A stretch of 56,625 nt of DNA from Xanthomonas vasicola (GTDB lineage: Bacteria > Pseudomonadota > Gammaproteobacteria > Xanthomonadales > Xanthomonadaceae). Position 1 is the stretch's first letter. Every line of letters starts with the position of its first letter. A model generated the notes under the pieces. It worked only from the letters and a program-made list of their open reading frames with translations, was not told the DNA's origin and did not search any database. Location of the stretch: positions 1 to 56,625 of the forward strand of contig NZ_JSBW02000006.1 of the NCBI RefSeq assembly GCF_000772705.2, written 5' to 3'. Made by a program: the position numbers and the translations under genes. Below, in pieces: positions 1 through 8,234 of the stretch.

Positions 1-15
1 AAGCTGTGCCTGTAA

Positions 16-978
16 CCCAGGCAACACCCCGCAAACGGCCGAAACCGGCAAAAAATCGGCGATTTGAGCGCCCTCAGCGCGGCGGATGCGGTTGCTTCGT
101 TTTCCGGTCGCGTTGATCAGACCATCCCTAACCTAACCTTGAGTCGACGCGCGCAATTGATCGACGCGATCGCAGAGGCGCTGGCATCGCAAGGTCGTCA
201 TGCCGAGGCCTAGCAAGAACTGCAACGCGCCAACACACTGCGCGCGCAGAGTCTGGACCGGCAGCGCGATACCGTGATGTTGCGGCTGCAGGCACGCTAC
301 GAAGATGCACGTCGTGGCGCTGAAACGGCCGAGCTGCGCCGTCGCAGCGAAACCTCGCGACTGGCATTGCAGGCGCGCGAAGCGGGTCAGCGCGCCTTGT
401 GGATCGCGTTGTGCGCGGCCTGCCTGTTGCTGATCGGTGCACTGGTGGTACTGGCATTCGGCGCACGTCACCGCCGCCAGCTGTCGCGACTGGCGATGCA
501 CGACGAACTCAACGGCCTGCCCAACCGGCGCGCCATTCGCGCCAAGGCGCAGCAGCAAATCGAGCAGGCCTTGCGCTCGCACACGCCGTGCATGCTGGCG
601 TTGATCGATCTGGACCACTTCAAGCAGATCAACGACGTATATGGACATGCCGTCGGCGATGCGGTGCTCAAGGCGCTGGCGAGTGCGTCGCGGCTGGCGT
701 TGCGCATGCAAGACCGCCTGGGCCGACTGGGCGGCGAAGAATTCCTGCTGGTGCTGCCAAGCTGCAGTAAAGAAGAGATTCCTGCGGTCTTTTCGCGCCT
801 GCGCAGTGCGGTGGCGGCAATCGAGATCGCCGGCCTGCCGACCGATCAACCGGTGCGTTTTTGCATGGGCGCGGTGCGCGTCGTCGCCGATACCGGGCTG
901 GATGTATTGCTGAGCCAGGCCGATCTGGCCCTGTATGCCGCTAAGACCGCAGGGCGCGATCAATGGGCGGTATGTTGA
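16..978 (+). pseudogene. GGDEF diguanylate cyclase, interrupted by an in-frame stop
   Basis: The intact 3' part (from ATG 274) has a coiled-coil-like stretch, one membrane helix (about residues 45-67) and a complete GGDEF domain with LGGEEF and an upstream RMQD at the right distance (five residues before GGEEF) to be the c-di-GMP inhibitory I-site. The same frame stays open upstream and reads like the end of a helical TPR-type sensor, but TAG at 211-213 and TAA at 13-15 interrupt it. The likely ancestor was a periplasmic-sensor diguanylate cyclase making c-di-GMP at the inner membrane. A shortened protein starting at 274 could still be made and could be catalytic. The far 5' end lies outside the window or is shifted. 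The domain call is sure; the pseudogene status depends on the stop codons being real. Confidence 0.75.
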
Positions 979-1123
979 TCGCTTGATGCGCGCTGCGTTC
1001 ATGGCGCAGGATGGGTGCATCAGCGTTGTCGCACCACAGCGTTTCAATGCTCTTATGTGTTGCGCATCGATTGCCAGCACGCGCACGTGCGTCGGCACGA
1101 TGCAACCGGCAACAGGCTTGCGC

Positions 1124-1142
1124 CCTGCATGTCGCATGCAGG
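1124..1142. repeat. Perfect 8-bp inverted repeat
   Basis: CCTGCATG, a 3-base loop, then CATGCAGG, in the roughly 300-base gap after the GGDEF gene. It could be a weak hairpin or a protein-binding site. No T-run follows, so a terminator is not claimed. Nothing else is recognised between 979 and 1275. Confidence 0.35.
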
Positions 1143-1275
1143 TGAGCTAAACCCCTGCAGGCCTAAACTGCACCGCTATCACGTAAGACATTTGCACTTG
1201 AAAAAACGTCGTCCACCCCCGTTGCCGCCATCTAGAGGTGCCGCCTCGCGTATAACCGACTGGATCGTCGCTTGA

Positions 1276-1515
1276 TTGGCTGTGCTCGTGGCGGTCGCAT
1301 GCTGCGCACGCGTGTGGTTGTTGCGCGACGCGATCCTCCAGGGCCGCTATGTCAGCGTCATCCGGGGTCGGCCAGCTAGGATCTTTCTCGCCGAAAGCGA
1401 CCCGCATCGCTTCTGGGCATCCATCGGGTGGGATGCACTACTAAGCTGCATGCTATTGGCGATCATCGGCGGGTTTGCGTATGCGAACTGGACGTTACGC
1501 CGTCGCCGACGGTGA
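1276..1515 (+). CDS. Small membrane protein, unknown function
   Basis: This 79-residue frame begins with TTG right after an in-frame TGA at 1273; GTG at 1282 is an alternative start. It has a hydrophobic N-terminal segment (MAVLVAVACCARVWLL), a polar middle with DPHRFWASIGWD, a second hydrophobic helix (LLSCMLLAIIGGFAYANW) and a basic tail. The pattern resembles small two-helix xanthomonad membrane proteins in which an acidic-Pro/His-FW stretch precedes the second helix. No function can be assigned. The unusual start codon leaves open that it is a remnant of a longer gene. Confidence 0.4.
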   Translation: MAVLVAVACCARVWLLRDAILQGRYVSVIRGRPARIFLAESDPHRFWASIGWDALLSCMLLAIIGGFAYANWTLRRRRR

Positions 1516-1534
1516 GCGTGCCGCTCAAATACAC

Positions 1535-1978
1535 TCAAGGCGTTTTCTGCTTGCGTGCACGCAGCTGCGCACCGCGCATGGGCCAGGTGTTGTAGCTGTA
1601 AACGAACTGCTTCTGGTCGGCGCCTGCGGTGGGATCGCAATGCCAGGAGCCGGCGACGCTGCCGGGTTCCAGCACGCCGCCGACTTCGCGAACCGCTTGT
1701 GCTTCGAAGGCACAGATGGGCCCATACACAGCCACGTCCCAGTCCCGTCGTGAGGTGGGATGCGCATGCTGTACCAGCACGATGTCGCTGCCATGGAAGT
1801 GATGGACCTGTGCGGCGTGCTGACGGTCGATGCTGAAGTAGCAAGGTGCGCCGATGCCCAGTACCAGGACGTCGCCGTCGCGCACCACGGTGCATTTGCC
1901 TTCGTGTTCGCCCAGCCGGATCTCACGCCCTGCCAGCGTTGCAGTGGTAACCGGATAGCGCGTGGTCACTGCAGACAT
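1535..1978 (-). CDS. Conserved-looking hypothetical protein, probably a former exported protein
   Basis: A 147-residue product from ATG 1978 with no family I recognise. The frame is open further upstream and reads as a Ser/Pro/Ala-rich linker. In another frame, ATG at 2082 begins a signal-peptide-like stretch (MRTFLIAS, stop, LASLLVTAH). An original periplasmic protein therefore appears to have lost its signal through a TAG at 2058-2056 plus a frameshift near 2025-2035. The remaining body has regular protein-like composition and HFHGSDIVLVQH in the centre. As it stands it would be cytoplasmic and may be non-functional. Confidence 0.4.
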   Translation of the reverse strand: MSAVTTRYPVTTATLAGREIRLGEHEGKCTVVRDGDVLVLGIGAPCYFSIDRQHAAQVHHFHGSDIVLVQHAHPTSRRDWDVAVYGPICAFEAQAVREVGGVLEPGSVAGSWHCDPTAGADQKQFVYSYNTWPMRGAQLRARKQKTP

Positions 1979-2293
1979 CGGCTGTGGTGATGCGCTTGGC
2001 GATGCCGATGGCGTCTGCGCACGCGTGGGTGAGCGGTGACCAGCAGCGAGGCCAACTAGCTAGCGATCAAAAAGGTGCGCATGCAACGTCCGTGTCGAGG
2101 GCGGGGCAGTATCGCAGATCCCTCCGGCGGCCTGCCGCAATCGATGCAACCGCTGCGGTGACCGCAATGCTGGTGTGGGTGTTGTGCCTCGACATGCAGT
2201 GCGCATACGTGCTGTTGGCGAGCGCTGCATTGCAGCTGCCAGACGATAATTAACTACGTCTTGTTGCCAGCTTCACAGCGCGAAGACAAGCAC

Positions 2294-3208
2294 TCAGCGC
2301 CGTGCAGGCAAGGTCGCCAGCACGCCATCGAGCGCAAGTTGCGTGGTGAAGCCGGCCTTGGCCAGACGCTTGCTTACTTCATTGGGCACATCGCGCCCGC
2401 TGGTAAGTCTGTTGGGCGCGCCGGTGTAATGAAACAGCCGCCCGCCACGGCGGAGCACGCGTGCCAGTTGATCGTAGAACACCTGCGAATACAGCTCGCC
2501 AGCAATGCCAAACCGCGGTGGATCATGCAGGATGGCATCGACCGAATCGTCGGCCAGCGTGGCAATCTGCTGCGCGACATCAGCATGTGTCAGCTGCAGG
2601 CGTCCGTCGGCAGCAGCTGCGTCTGGATCCGGCGACCATGGGTTGAGTGTGCGCAGCCACAGCACATCGGCATTCTTTTCGAACGAGAGCAACTGGGCGA
2701 CGCCGGCCTCCAGGCAGCAGGCGGCGAAGTAGCCCAGGCCGCCACAGGTATCCAGCACGGTCTTGCCGCGCGGATCCACCAAGGCCACTTTGCGCCGCGC
2801 ATCTTCGAACGGCGACAGCTGCGCCGAGGGCAGCATCTTGATGCCGTCGACCTCGAACGTTGGCGCGCCCCATTCGGTGGGTACCAGCTTGATCAGCGCG
2901 CCGCTGTAGCGCGAGATCGGCGCGAAATCATCGCCATCCCAGAAGTACAGCGTGCGATCCTTGAGCTTGCCCGGATACGGATAACCGCGGCCGCGCCACT
3001 GCCAGCTGTGCGCATCGAGCTGGGCGGTGTCGGTGCTGCGGCCCAGGTCGAGCGACCCGGTCCAGTGAGTCAGACCACTTCCGCGCGCGGCAAGCAGCGC
3101 TTGGGCATCGGCGAGAACGAGTAAGGGGCCGGAGTAGTGGGGCACGGCTGACAACTCTGTGTGCGACGCGCGGACGATACCGCAAGGATGCAAGGATGGG
3201 AGCGGCAT
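2294..3208 (-). CDS. Class I SAM-dependent methyltransferase-like protein
   Basis: The C-terminal two thirds holds a Rossmann methyltransferase fold: VLDTCGGLGYFAA (SAM-binding motif I), an acidic end of strand 2 (LLSFEKNADVL), then SVDAILHDPPRFG (motif IV, DPPR), which resembles RNA/DNA base or predicted archaeal-type methyltransferases. The N-terminal third is a separate domain of unknown role. The ATG at 3208 (MPLPSLHP) is chosen; the frame extends to 3361 and GTG 3145 is also possible, so the start is unsure. It diverges from the EamA gene on the other strand. The substrate is unknown. Confidence 0.7.
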   Translation of the reverse strand: MPLPSLHPCGIVRASHTELSAVPHYSGPLLVLADAQALLAARGSGLTHWTGSLDLGRSTDTAQLDAHSWQWRGRGYPYPGKLKDRTLYFWDGDDFAPISRYSGALIKLVPTEWGAPTFEVDGIKMLPSAQLSPFEDARRKVALVDPRGKTVLDTCGGLGYFAACCLEAGVAQLLSFEKNADVLWLRTLNPWSPDPDAAAADGRLQLTHADVAQQIATLADDSVDAILHDPPRFGIAGELYSQVFYDQLARVLRRGGRLFHYTGAPNRLTSGRDVPNEVSKRLAKAGFTTQLALDGVLATLPARR

Positions 3209-3377
3209 CGTAACCGACCCGTCGTGGCCGAGCATGCTGTGAGTGGCCGTCGCGGTGCCCACGCGCATCACCGAGGTCGACTGTCCAGGCCGTTTCGCTG
3301 ACACACGCCGCGCCGCATACTGCATGCAATCCGTATCGACATCTGGTTCGATCGGCGTCAACTGTGGAGTGTGGGCA

Positions 3378-4253
3378 ATGCTGAAGGGTGTGTTGTTGGG
3401 GTTCGCCTGCTATGCGGCCTATTCGATCAGCGATGCGTTCGTGAAGCTGCTCGAAGGCACGCTGCCGGTCTATGAAGTGCTGTTTCTCGGCGCATTGCTG
3501 ATGCTGCTGGCGGTGCCATTCCTGAAAAAACCGGACGACCAGCTGCGCGAGCTGGTGATGGCCAAGCAGCCCGCACTGTGGCTGCTGCGTGCGCTTACCG
3601 GTGCCATCGGCAATCTCACCTCGGTGATTGCCTTCACTACCTTGCCGATGGCCGAAGCGTTCGCGCTGATCTTCCTGATGCCGATCTTCGTCACCGTGTT
3701 GTCGGTGATCTTCCTCAAGGAAGAAGTGCACTGGCGGCGCTGGTCGGCCGTGATCGTCGGCTTCATCGGCGTGTTGATCGTGCTGCGTCCCGGCTTTCGG
3801 CATCTCACCCACGGGCATGTGGCGGCGATCGTGTGTGGCCTGGTCGGCGCCATCTCGGTGATCGCCTTGCGCATGGCCGGGCATAGCGAAAAGCGCCTGA
3901 CCCTGTATGGCGCCGGCGTGATCGGCCCGTTGGTGATGGGTGGGATCATGATGCTGCCGACCTTCGTCTGGCCCACGCTGTACCAATGGGGCCTGTTGGC
4001 GGGTTACGGCCTGCTCTCTGGCTTGGCCGCCATCTGCATGATGTACGCCACGCGCATGGCGCCGGTCAGCGTGGTGGCGCCTACGCAATACAGCCAGATG
4101 CTATGGGCGATCGCTTTCGGCTACCTGCTGTTTCACGATCATCTGGACTGGCCGATGGCTGTGGGCATCGCGCTGATTCTGGGCGCTGGTTTGTTTACCC
4201 TGGTGCGCGAGGAGCAGGTGTCGCGCTGGTGGCGGCGGACAAAGATTGTTTGA
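3378..4253 (+). CDS. EamA/DMT-family inner-membrane transporter
   Basis: A 291-residue protein starting MLKGVLLGF at ATG 3378, with ten predicted hydrophobic helices arranged as two EamA repeats of about 140 residues each. That is the normal size and layout for drug/metabolite transporters of the RhaT/YdcZ superfamily. The first repeat ends in the typical EEVHWRRWSAVIVGFIGVLI. The second carries the family-like VAPTQYSQMLWAIAFGYLLF. It probably exports a small metabolite across the inner membrane. Substrate specificity cannot be read from sequence. Confidence 0.85.
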   Translation: MLKGVLLGFACYAAYSISDAFVKLLEGTLPVYEVLFLGALLMLLAVPFLKKPDDQLRELVMAKQPALWLLRALTGAIGNLTSVIAFTTLPMAEAFALIFLMPIFVTVLSVIFLKEEVHWRRWSAVIVGFIGVLIVLRPGFRHLTHGHVAAIVCGLVGAISVIALRMAGHSEKRLTLYGAGVIGPLVMGGIMMLPTFVWPTLYQWGLLAGYGLLSGLAAICMMYATRMAPVSVVAPTQYSQMLWAIAFGYLLFHDHLDWPMAVGIALILGAGLFTLVREEQVSRWWRRTKIV

Positions 4254-4257
4254 CGGC

Positions 4258-4358
4258 AGGCATTGGGGAGTCGGGATTGTGGAGCCGTAAAAGCGTGGTC
4301 GACACAACGCGTGCTTTGGTGCTTTGCGAATCCCCAATCATCAATCCCTAATCCCGCC
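4258..4358. repeat. Intergenic ATTGGGGA/ATCCC repeat cluster
   Basis: Between convergent genes, ATTGGGGAGTCGGGATTG at about 4261 faces, in inverted sense, GAATCCCCAATCATCAATCC at about 4328. Such GGGATT-rich blocks look like dispersed intergenic repeats and may act as a bidirectional terminator region. The assignment is by appearance only. Confidence 0.35.
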
Positions 4359-4362
4359 CCAA

Positions 4363-5136
4363 TTAGCGCGGCTTACGCCAGCCCTCAACGATGCGCCGAT
4401 ACTCGCCGCTGGCCTTGCTCAGGTGCAGCCATTGGTCGACATAGGCTTTCCAGGCCTGGTCGTCGCGAGGGAGCAGGAAGGCTTTTTCGCTGTATTGCAG
4501 CGGGTGTTCGGGTGCAATGGCACACAGGCCTGGCAGCCGTGCCTGTTGGTACAGCGCTTCGGAGGCGTCGGTGATCATGACGTCTGCGCGCTGCTCCAGC
4601 AGTTCCTCAAAGATGGTGGTGTTGTCGGCAAACAGCCGCACGTTTGCGTGTGGCAATTCGCGCCGTGCGAAGGCTTCGTTGGTGCCGCCTGGTGGTTCAA
4701 TGACACGCACCTCGGGCCGGTTGAGCTGTTCCATACTGCGGTAGCGCGCCTGGTCGGCGCAGCGCACCAGCGGAATCTTGCCGTCCACATCCAGTACCGC
4801 GCTGAAGCTGGCCTGGCGTTGTCGCTGCAAGGTCACCGAAATGCCGCCGACGGCGATGTCGCACCGCTCGGCAAGCAGGTCGGGCATCAGTTGCGGCCAG
4901 CTGGTGCGAACGAAGCGCACGCGAGCGCCCAGGCTGGTGGCCAGTGATTGCGCCAGATCGATGTCGCTGCCTTCTAACTGCCCGTCCTCACGCAGCAACG
5001 AATAAGGACGGTAGTCGCCAGTAGTGCACACGCGCAGCACGCCGGATTGCAGTACCGCATCCAGGCGCGACGCCGGTGCGGCTGCGTGCGCCATGCCGCA
5101 GCTCAATACCAATGCAAGGCAGATGCGATAGCGCAT
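4363..5136 (-). CDS. pheC: Periplasmic cyclohexadienyl (prephenate/arogenate) dehydratase
   Basis: A 257-residue protein with a cleavable signal peptide (MRYRICLALVLSCGMAHAAA) followed by an SBP_bac_3 fold. It follows Pseudomonas PheC closely from memory: SRLDAVLQSGVLRVCTTGDY, TSWPQLMPDLL, DIAVGGISVTLQRQRQA, EPPGGTNEAFAR, MITDASEA (PheC has MTDAIEA, the region carrying the catalytic glutamate) and AFLLPRDD...YVDQWLH. The enzyme dehydrates prephenate to phenylpyruvate or arogenate to phenylalanine in the periplasm. It evolved from an amino-acid-binding protein, so a plain solute-binding role is the alternative. No ABC permease or ATPase is adjacent, which favours the enzyme. Confidence 0.8.
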   Translation of the reverse strand: MRYRICLALVLSCGMAHAAAPASRLDAVLQSGVLRVCTTGDYRPYSLLREDGQLEGSDIDLAQSLATSLGARVRFVRTSWPQLMPDLLAERCDIAVGGISVTLQRQRQASFSAVLDVDGKIPLVRCADQARYRSMEQLNRPEVRVIEPPGGTNEAFARRELPHANVRLFADNTTIFEELLEQRADVMITDASEALYQQARLPGLCAIAPEHPLQYSEKAFLLPRDDQAWKAYVDQWLHLSKASGEYRRIVEGWRKPR

Positions 5137-5325
5137 GGCGTAGTCTCAGGGGGGAGCGTGCATCATAGCGGCGGCTGGAGCCGCCTGCGTTGCAAGAAGA
5201 CGTGGGATGCGACGTCAACAGCACGACGTCAACAGCACATCACGGTATCTGCCCGCAGGCTCACGTTGCTGTAGCGCGCTGCGACCTAGCGTCGATGCTC
5301 CTGTTGAATTCCACCGGAGTCACAC

Positions 5326-5541
5326 ATGTATCTCAACCCACGCACTGCGCGGCCCATGACCAGCATCAAGGAAGGCGTCCTGGCGCATGGCACGCCCGAT
5401 CCCGATACCAACGAAGAAGACACGCCGCTGGAAGAACAGCCGCCACGGCGCGGTGGTCTGAATGATGAAGTGGGCGATCTGGAGCAGGAGGACGATGCTG
5501 CATTGCCCGGGCGGGCAGGTGGCGGGCTTGCTGGTGGTTGA
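5326..5541 (+). CDS. Small acidic protein, unknown function
   Basis: A 71-residue frame starting MYLNPRTARP, with CGGAG seven bases before the ATG. The middle is strongly acidic (DPDTNEEDTPLEEQPP, EVGDLEQEDD) and the end is glycine-rich (GRAGGGLAGG). There is no signal peptide or membrane segment, so it is probably cytoplasmic and disordered. It resembles short orphan proteins often annotated in xanthomonads. The ribosome site and composition support real coding, but no function is proposed. Confidence 0.5.
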   Translation: MYLNPRTARPMTSIKEGVLAHGTPDPDTNEEDTPLEEQPPRRGGLNDEVGDLEQEDDAALPGRAGGGLAGG

Positions 5542-5689
5542 GAGTTGAGTCTGCCACTGCTGGTAGTGAAACTTTGTTCGCTCCCTAAACGGACCTCCCT
5601 GCAGAGTCTCGCGCCTGTGGTACGTGCGGCCCAATGCAGGCGCGCCCGTACCGCGAATGCCACGCTTTCTCGCCCATTGGGAAAGAGTC

Positions 5690-5835
5690 GAAAGCGGTGA
5701 TCAAACCGGCCGTGCCGTCGCCATGGGGTAGTGGCCGGCGCTTGGAATCTGCATGCCCCACGCGGAAAGATCGCTTCCTATGCGCCGTTCATGCCGCTCA
5801 ACGACTGCTCGATATGTTTGCTGACTTCTCTGAAG
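5690..5835. repeat. Degenerate copy of a MITE-like intergenic element
   Basis: This stretch aligns along its length with the element at 12905-13053. Shared blocks include GGCCGGYGCTYGGAATC, TTCCTRTGCGCCG and CGACTGCTCG or ACTGCTCG followed by TAYGTTT. The outer inverted repeats are eroded here. It sits just downstream of the GH5-expansin gene, and no gene is seen between 5542 and 5888. Confidence 0.55.
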
Positions 5836-5888
5836 ATGCCTAGCAGAAGTTCGCGGAGCGATACGACACTCAAGCGACTCTCCGCCAG

Positions 5889-7658
5889 TCATGGAAACTG
5901 CACATTCCCAGGTGCGAAGTACGCCTTCTCACTGGAGTCCTCCGGTAGTGCGGGAAGTGTGTCGGCGATGACCTTGCCGCGGATATCGGTGATGCGGATG
6001 GACAGCGGTTGGTTGCCCAGTTGTTCGCCGATGAAGTGGTTGTAATCCGTCTTCTGCAGGCTCTTCCACGTGCGGCCCTGTTTTACCTCGAACTTGATTA
6101 CCGGATAGGCATGATTGCGCACCTGGAGTCCGGCCCACCAGCGTGAACTGCCTTCCTTGATGCGGTATTGCACATTGCCGGTGATCGGCGCGCGCACCAC
6201 CTTCCAACTGATCGGAATGCGCCCGTCCACCATGTTGCCGATCGCGGCGAAGGCATTGTGCGAAAGATCCAGGCCGCCAGATGCGCCTTCGGGGTAGAGG
6301 TCGGTGACGTAGACGGTGGTCTTGCCCTTGGGGCCGGTCACTTCGAGATAGGCGCCGGCCAGTGCAGCCTTGACCCCGCCGAAATTCAGCTGGGTTGGAT
6401 TGAGTGCGGTGATGAATGCCGTGCTTGGAATCGGATCCAGCAACAGCGCGCCGCCGGAATAGCCAGAACCCGCATAGGTTGCAGTGCCGGTGAACGTGCC
6501 GTTCCAACGGGTAGCCTTGGTGGAAGCGGCCGTGCCTGATGTTTCTGCCGCTGACGCAGTGGTGGTTGCGGTGAGGCCCCACGCCTGCTGCAGCACTTGC
6601 AGTTTGTCGGCACGCGGTGTGCCATCGTGGGCGAGCAGGCCACCATTGTTGGCGTTGCCGATTTCCCAGCTGCCGAGAAACGCGCTGCGCATGCCGGTAG
6701 CGGCCAGATAGGTGCTCAATGCGTGCTGCCACGCCGGGTCGCGCGGGTCGCCATCGCCCAAGCCGCCGCCGATGCTGACCGGCAGCACCGCGTGATCGGC
6801 TGCGAATTGACCGAAGTCGCGTTGCCAGCCGGCAGGCAATGCGGCAGCAAAATCATTCGCTGCAAATACATCCGCCGCATCGCGATCCGGCCCAGCCAGC
6901 TTGGGCATCAATACCAGGCGCGCAGCGGGAATGCGCAGCGGCACGCAGGCAAGTGGCTGCAGATTGCTGCCGGCCGCCTTGCGCGCCGCATCGCTGCACA
7001 CCGCATTGCTGCCCACGCCTTCCACGCCGATGACCCAGCCCGGCGCATGCTTCAATACCGCCGATGCTGCATGCGCGGCAACGCGATTCCAATCCGCCTC
7101 GGCCACGGTGCCTGCCCAGGTGGCATTGCGATAGCCGCTGCTACCCAGATCGATGCCGATGACGCCGGTTGTGTTTGCATAGCGGCGTGCAAGAGTGGCG
7201 AGGCCATCGATCCAGGCCTGTTGCTGCGGGCCCAACTGCGGCGCGCTGTCATCGCAACCGGCATCGGCGAAGGCCAACATCAGCTGCATGCCGCGTTGGG
7301 TGCTGGCACGCACGACGGCATCGAGCACCTGTAAGGAATTCAAGCCAAGCAGTGCTGGGTCGCCGGCGACATCGGTGGGGGCCACCGCAGCGGCCCGGAG
7401 TGTCGCTGCACAGACCGGTAGGCGCAGCGCGTTGATGTCGGCGGCCTGTAGTTGATCCAGTACCTGCTGCAGCGTCGTGCTGTGCAAGCCGGCGGCCACG
7501 TGCGTTGCGCGATCGAAGCCGGGCCAGGTGACGCCGCGGAGCTGCATTGCCTGGCCATGTGTGTCGACGATACGTCCCTGTGCATCGACCTGTACGGCCA
7601 GCGCGGTGACGGGTGTCAGCAGTGCCAGCATGAGCAGCAGACGAGAGAGTGAGTTCAT
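5889..7658 (-). CDS. GH5-like domain (catalytic residues lost) fused to a bacterial expansin
   Basis: A 589-residue secreted protein: signal peptide 1-21, a GH5 cellulase-like domain about 22-362, a Ser/Thr/Ala linker about 363-383, and an expansin module about 384-570 (six-stranded DPBB-like domain with TDLYPEGASGGLDLS, Asp453 and Asp464, then a CBM63-like domain with SSRWWAGLQVRNHAYP). The GH5 part aligns with the endoglucanase at 29556-30986, but the acid/base Glu181 is replaced by Ser174, the nucleophile Glu302 by Ser295, and active-site His260 and Tyr262 by Lys253 and Ala255. The GH5 domain is therefore very likely non-hydrolytic and may serve as a cellulose-binding platform for the wall-loosening expansin. 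AGGAG precedes the ATG. Confidence 0.85.
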   Translation of the reverse strand: MNSLSRLLLMLALLTPVTALAVQVDAQGRIVDTHGQAMQLRGVTWPGFDRATHVAAGLHSTTLQQVLDQLQAADINALRLPVCAATLRAAAVAPTDVAGDPALLGLNSLQVLDAVVRASTQRGMQLMLAFADAGCDDSAPQLGPQQQAWIDGLATLARRYANTTGVIGIDLGSSGYRNATWAGTVAEADWNRVAAHAASAVLKHAPGWVIGVEGVGSNAVCSDAARKAAGSNLQPLACVPLRIPAARLVLMPKLAGPDRDAADVFAANDFAAALPAGWQRDFGQFAADHAVLPVSIGGGLGDGDPRDPAWQHALSTYLAATGMRSAFLGSWEIGNANNGGLLAHDGTPRADKLQVLQQAWGLTATTTASAAETSGTAASTKATRWNGTFTGTATYAGSGYSGGALLLDPIPSTAFITALNPTQLNFGGVKAALAGAYLEVTGPKGKTTVYVTDLYPEGASGGLDLSHNAFAAIGNMVDGRIPISWKVVRAPITGNVQYRIKEGSSRWWAGLQVRNHAYPVIKFEVKQGRTWKSLQKTDYNHFIGEQLGNQPLSIRITDIRGKVIADTLPALPEDSSEKAYFAPGNVQFP

Positions 7659-8234
7659 GGGGGCTCCTGAGGGATGGGACTACGCAGGAAACCAGCAAAC
7701 CTGCTGCGCGGTCCGTGCGCGCAGTCAAGGAAGCGGGCAGAAGCGTAGCCGTTGGCTGCTGCGTGCGACCGCACTGGAACGGGCATCGCTGTTTTTAGCG
7801 GCGGCGTGCTTGATCGCTAAGGTGCAGGTTGCATCGATGGCCCAACCGCACGCGGTAGCTGTCGTGGGCAACGCGTCGCGCTGCGCTTTGCCGTGGTGGG
7901 CGATCACGCACACACGATCTTGCATCGCATCAACCGGTCAAGTGCGGAAATGTCGATCAGCACGTCCTGCCGATAGCTGGATGACACGCAGGCCAGCGGT
8001 CGCCGTGCATGGGCGACGGGCACGCCGGCTGTATCCAGCGAGCGCGGCGTCGAAGCGCTTATCGCCTTCTCAAAAGCGGCAAGCAGCATGCCATGACCGA
8101 CGCACCATGATGGGGCAACCAGCCAACATGCGCAGCCGCATCCGTGACTTCGCGGCCGTGACAGCGCAACCCCTGGTGTGCGTTGCCGCGATCTCGTATT
8201 TTTGACGACTTTTTCACTTTCCGGTGCCGTGCCC
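7659..8234. other. 576-base intergenic region, no gene recognised
   Basis: This separates the divergently transcribed GH5-expansin and cycA genes and must hold both promoters. Short frames exist on both strands, but none has a ribosome site with protein-like composition. No clear PIP box or sigma-70 pair could be fixed by eye. Confidence 0.4.

Noticed and set aside
2261..3124. A 287-codon plus-strand frame
   Set aside because: Mirror of the methyltransferase gene; no domain and no start context.
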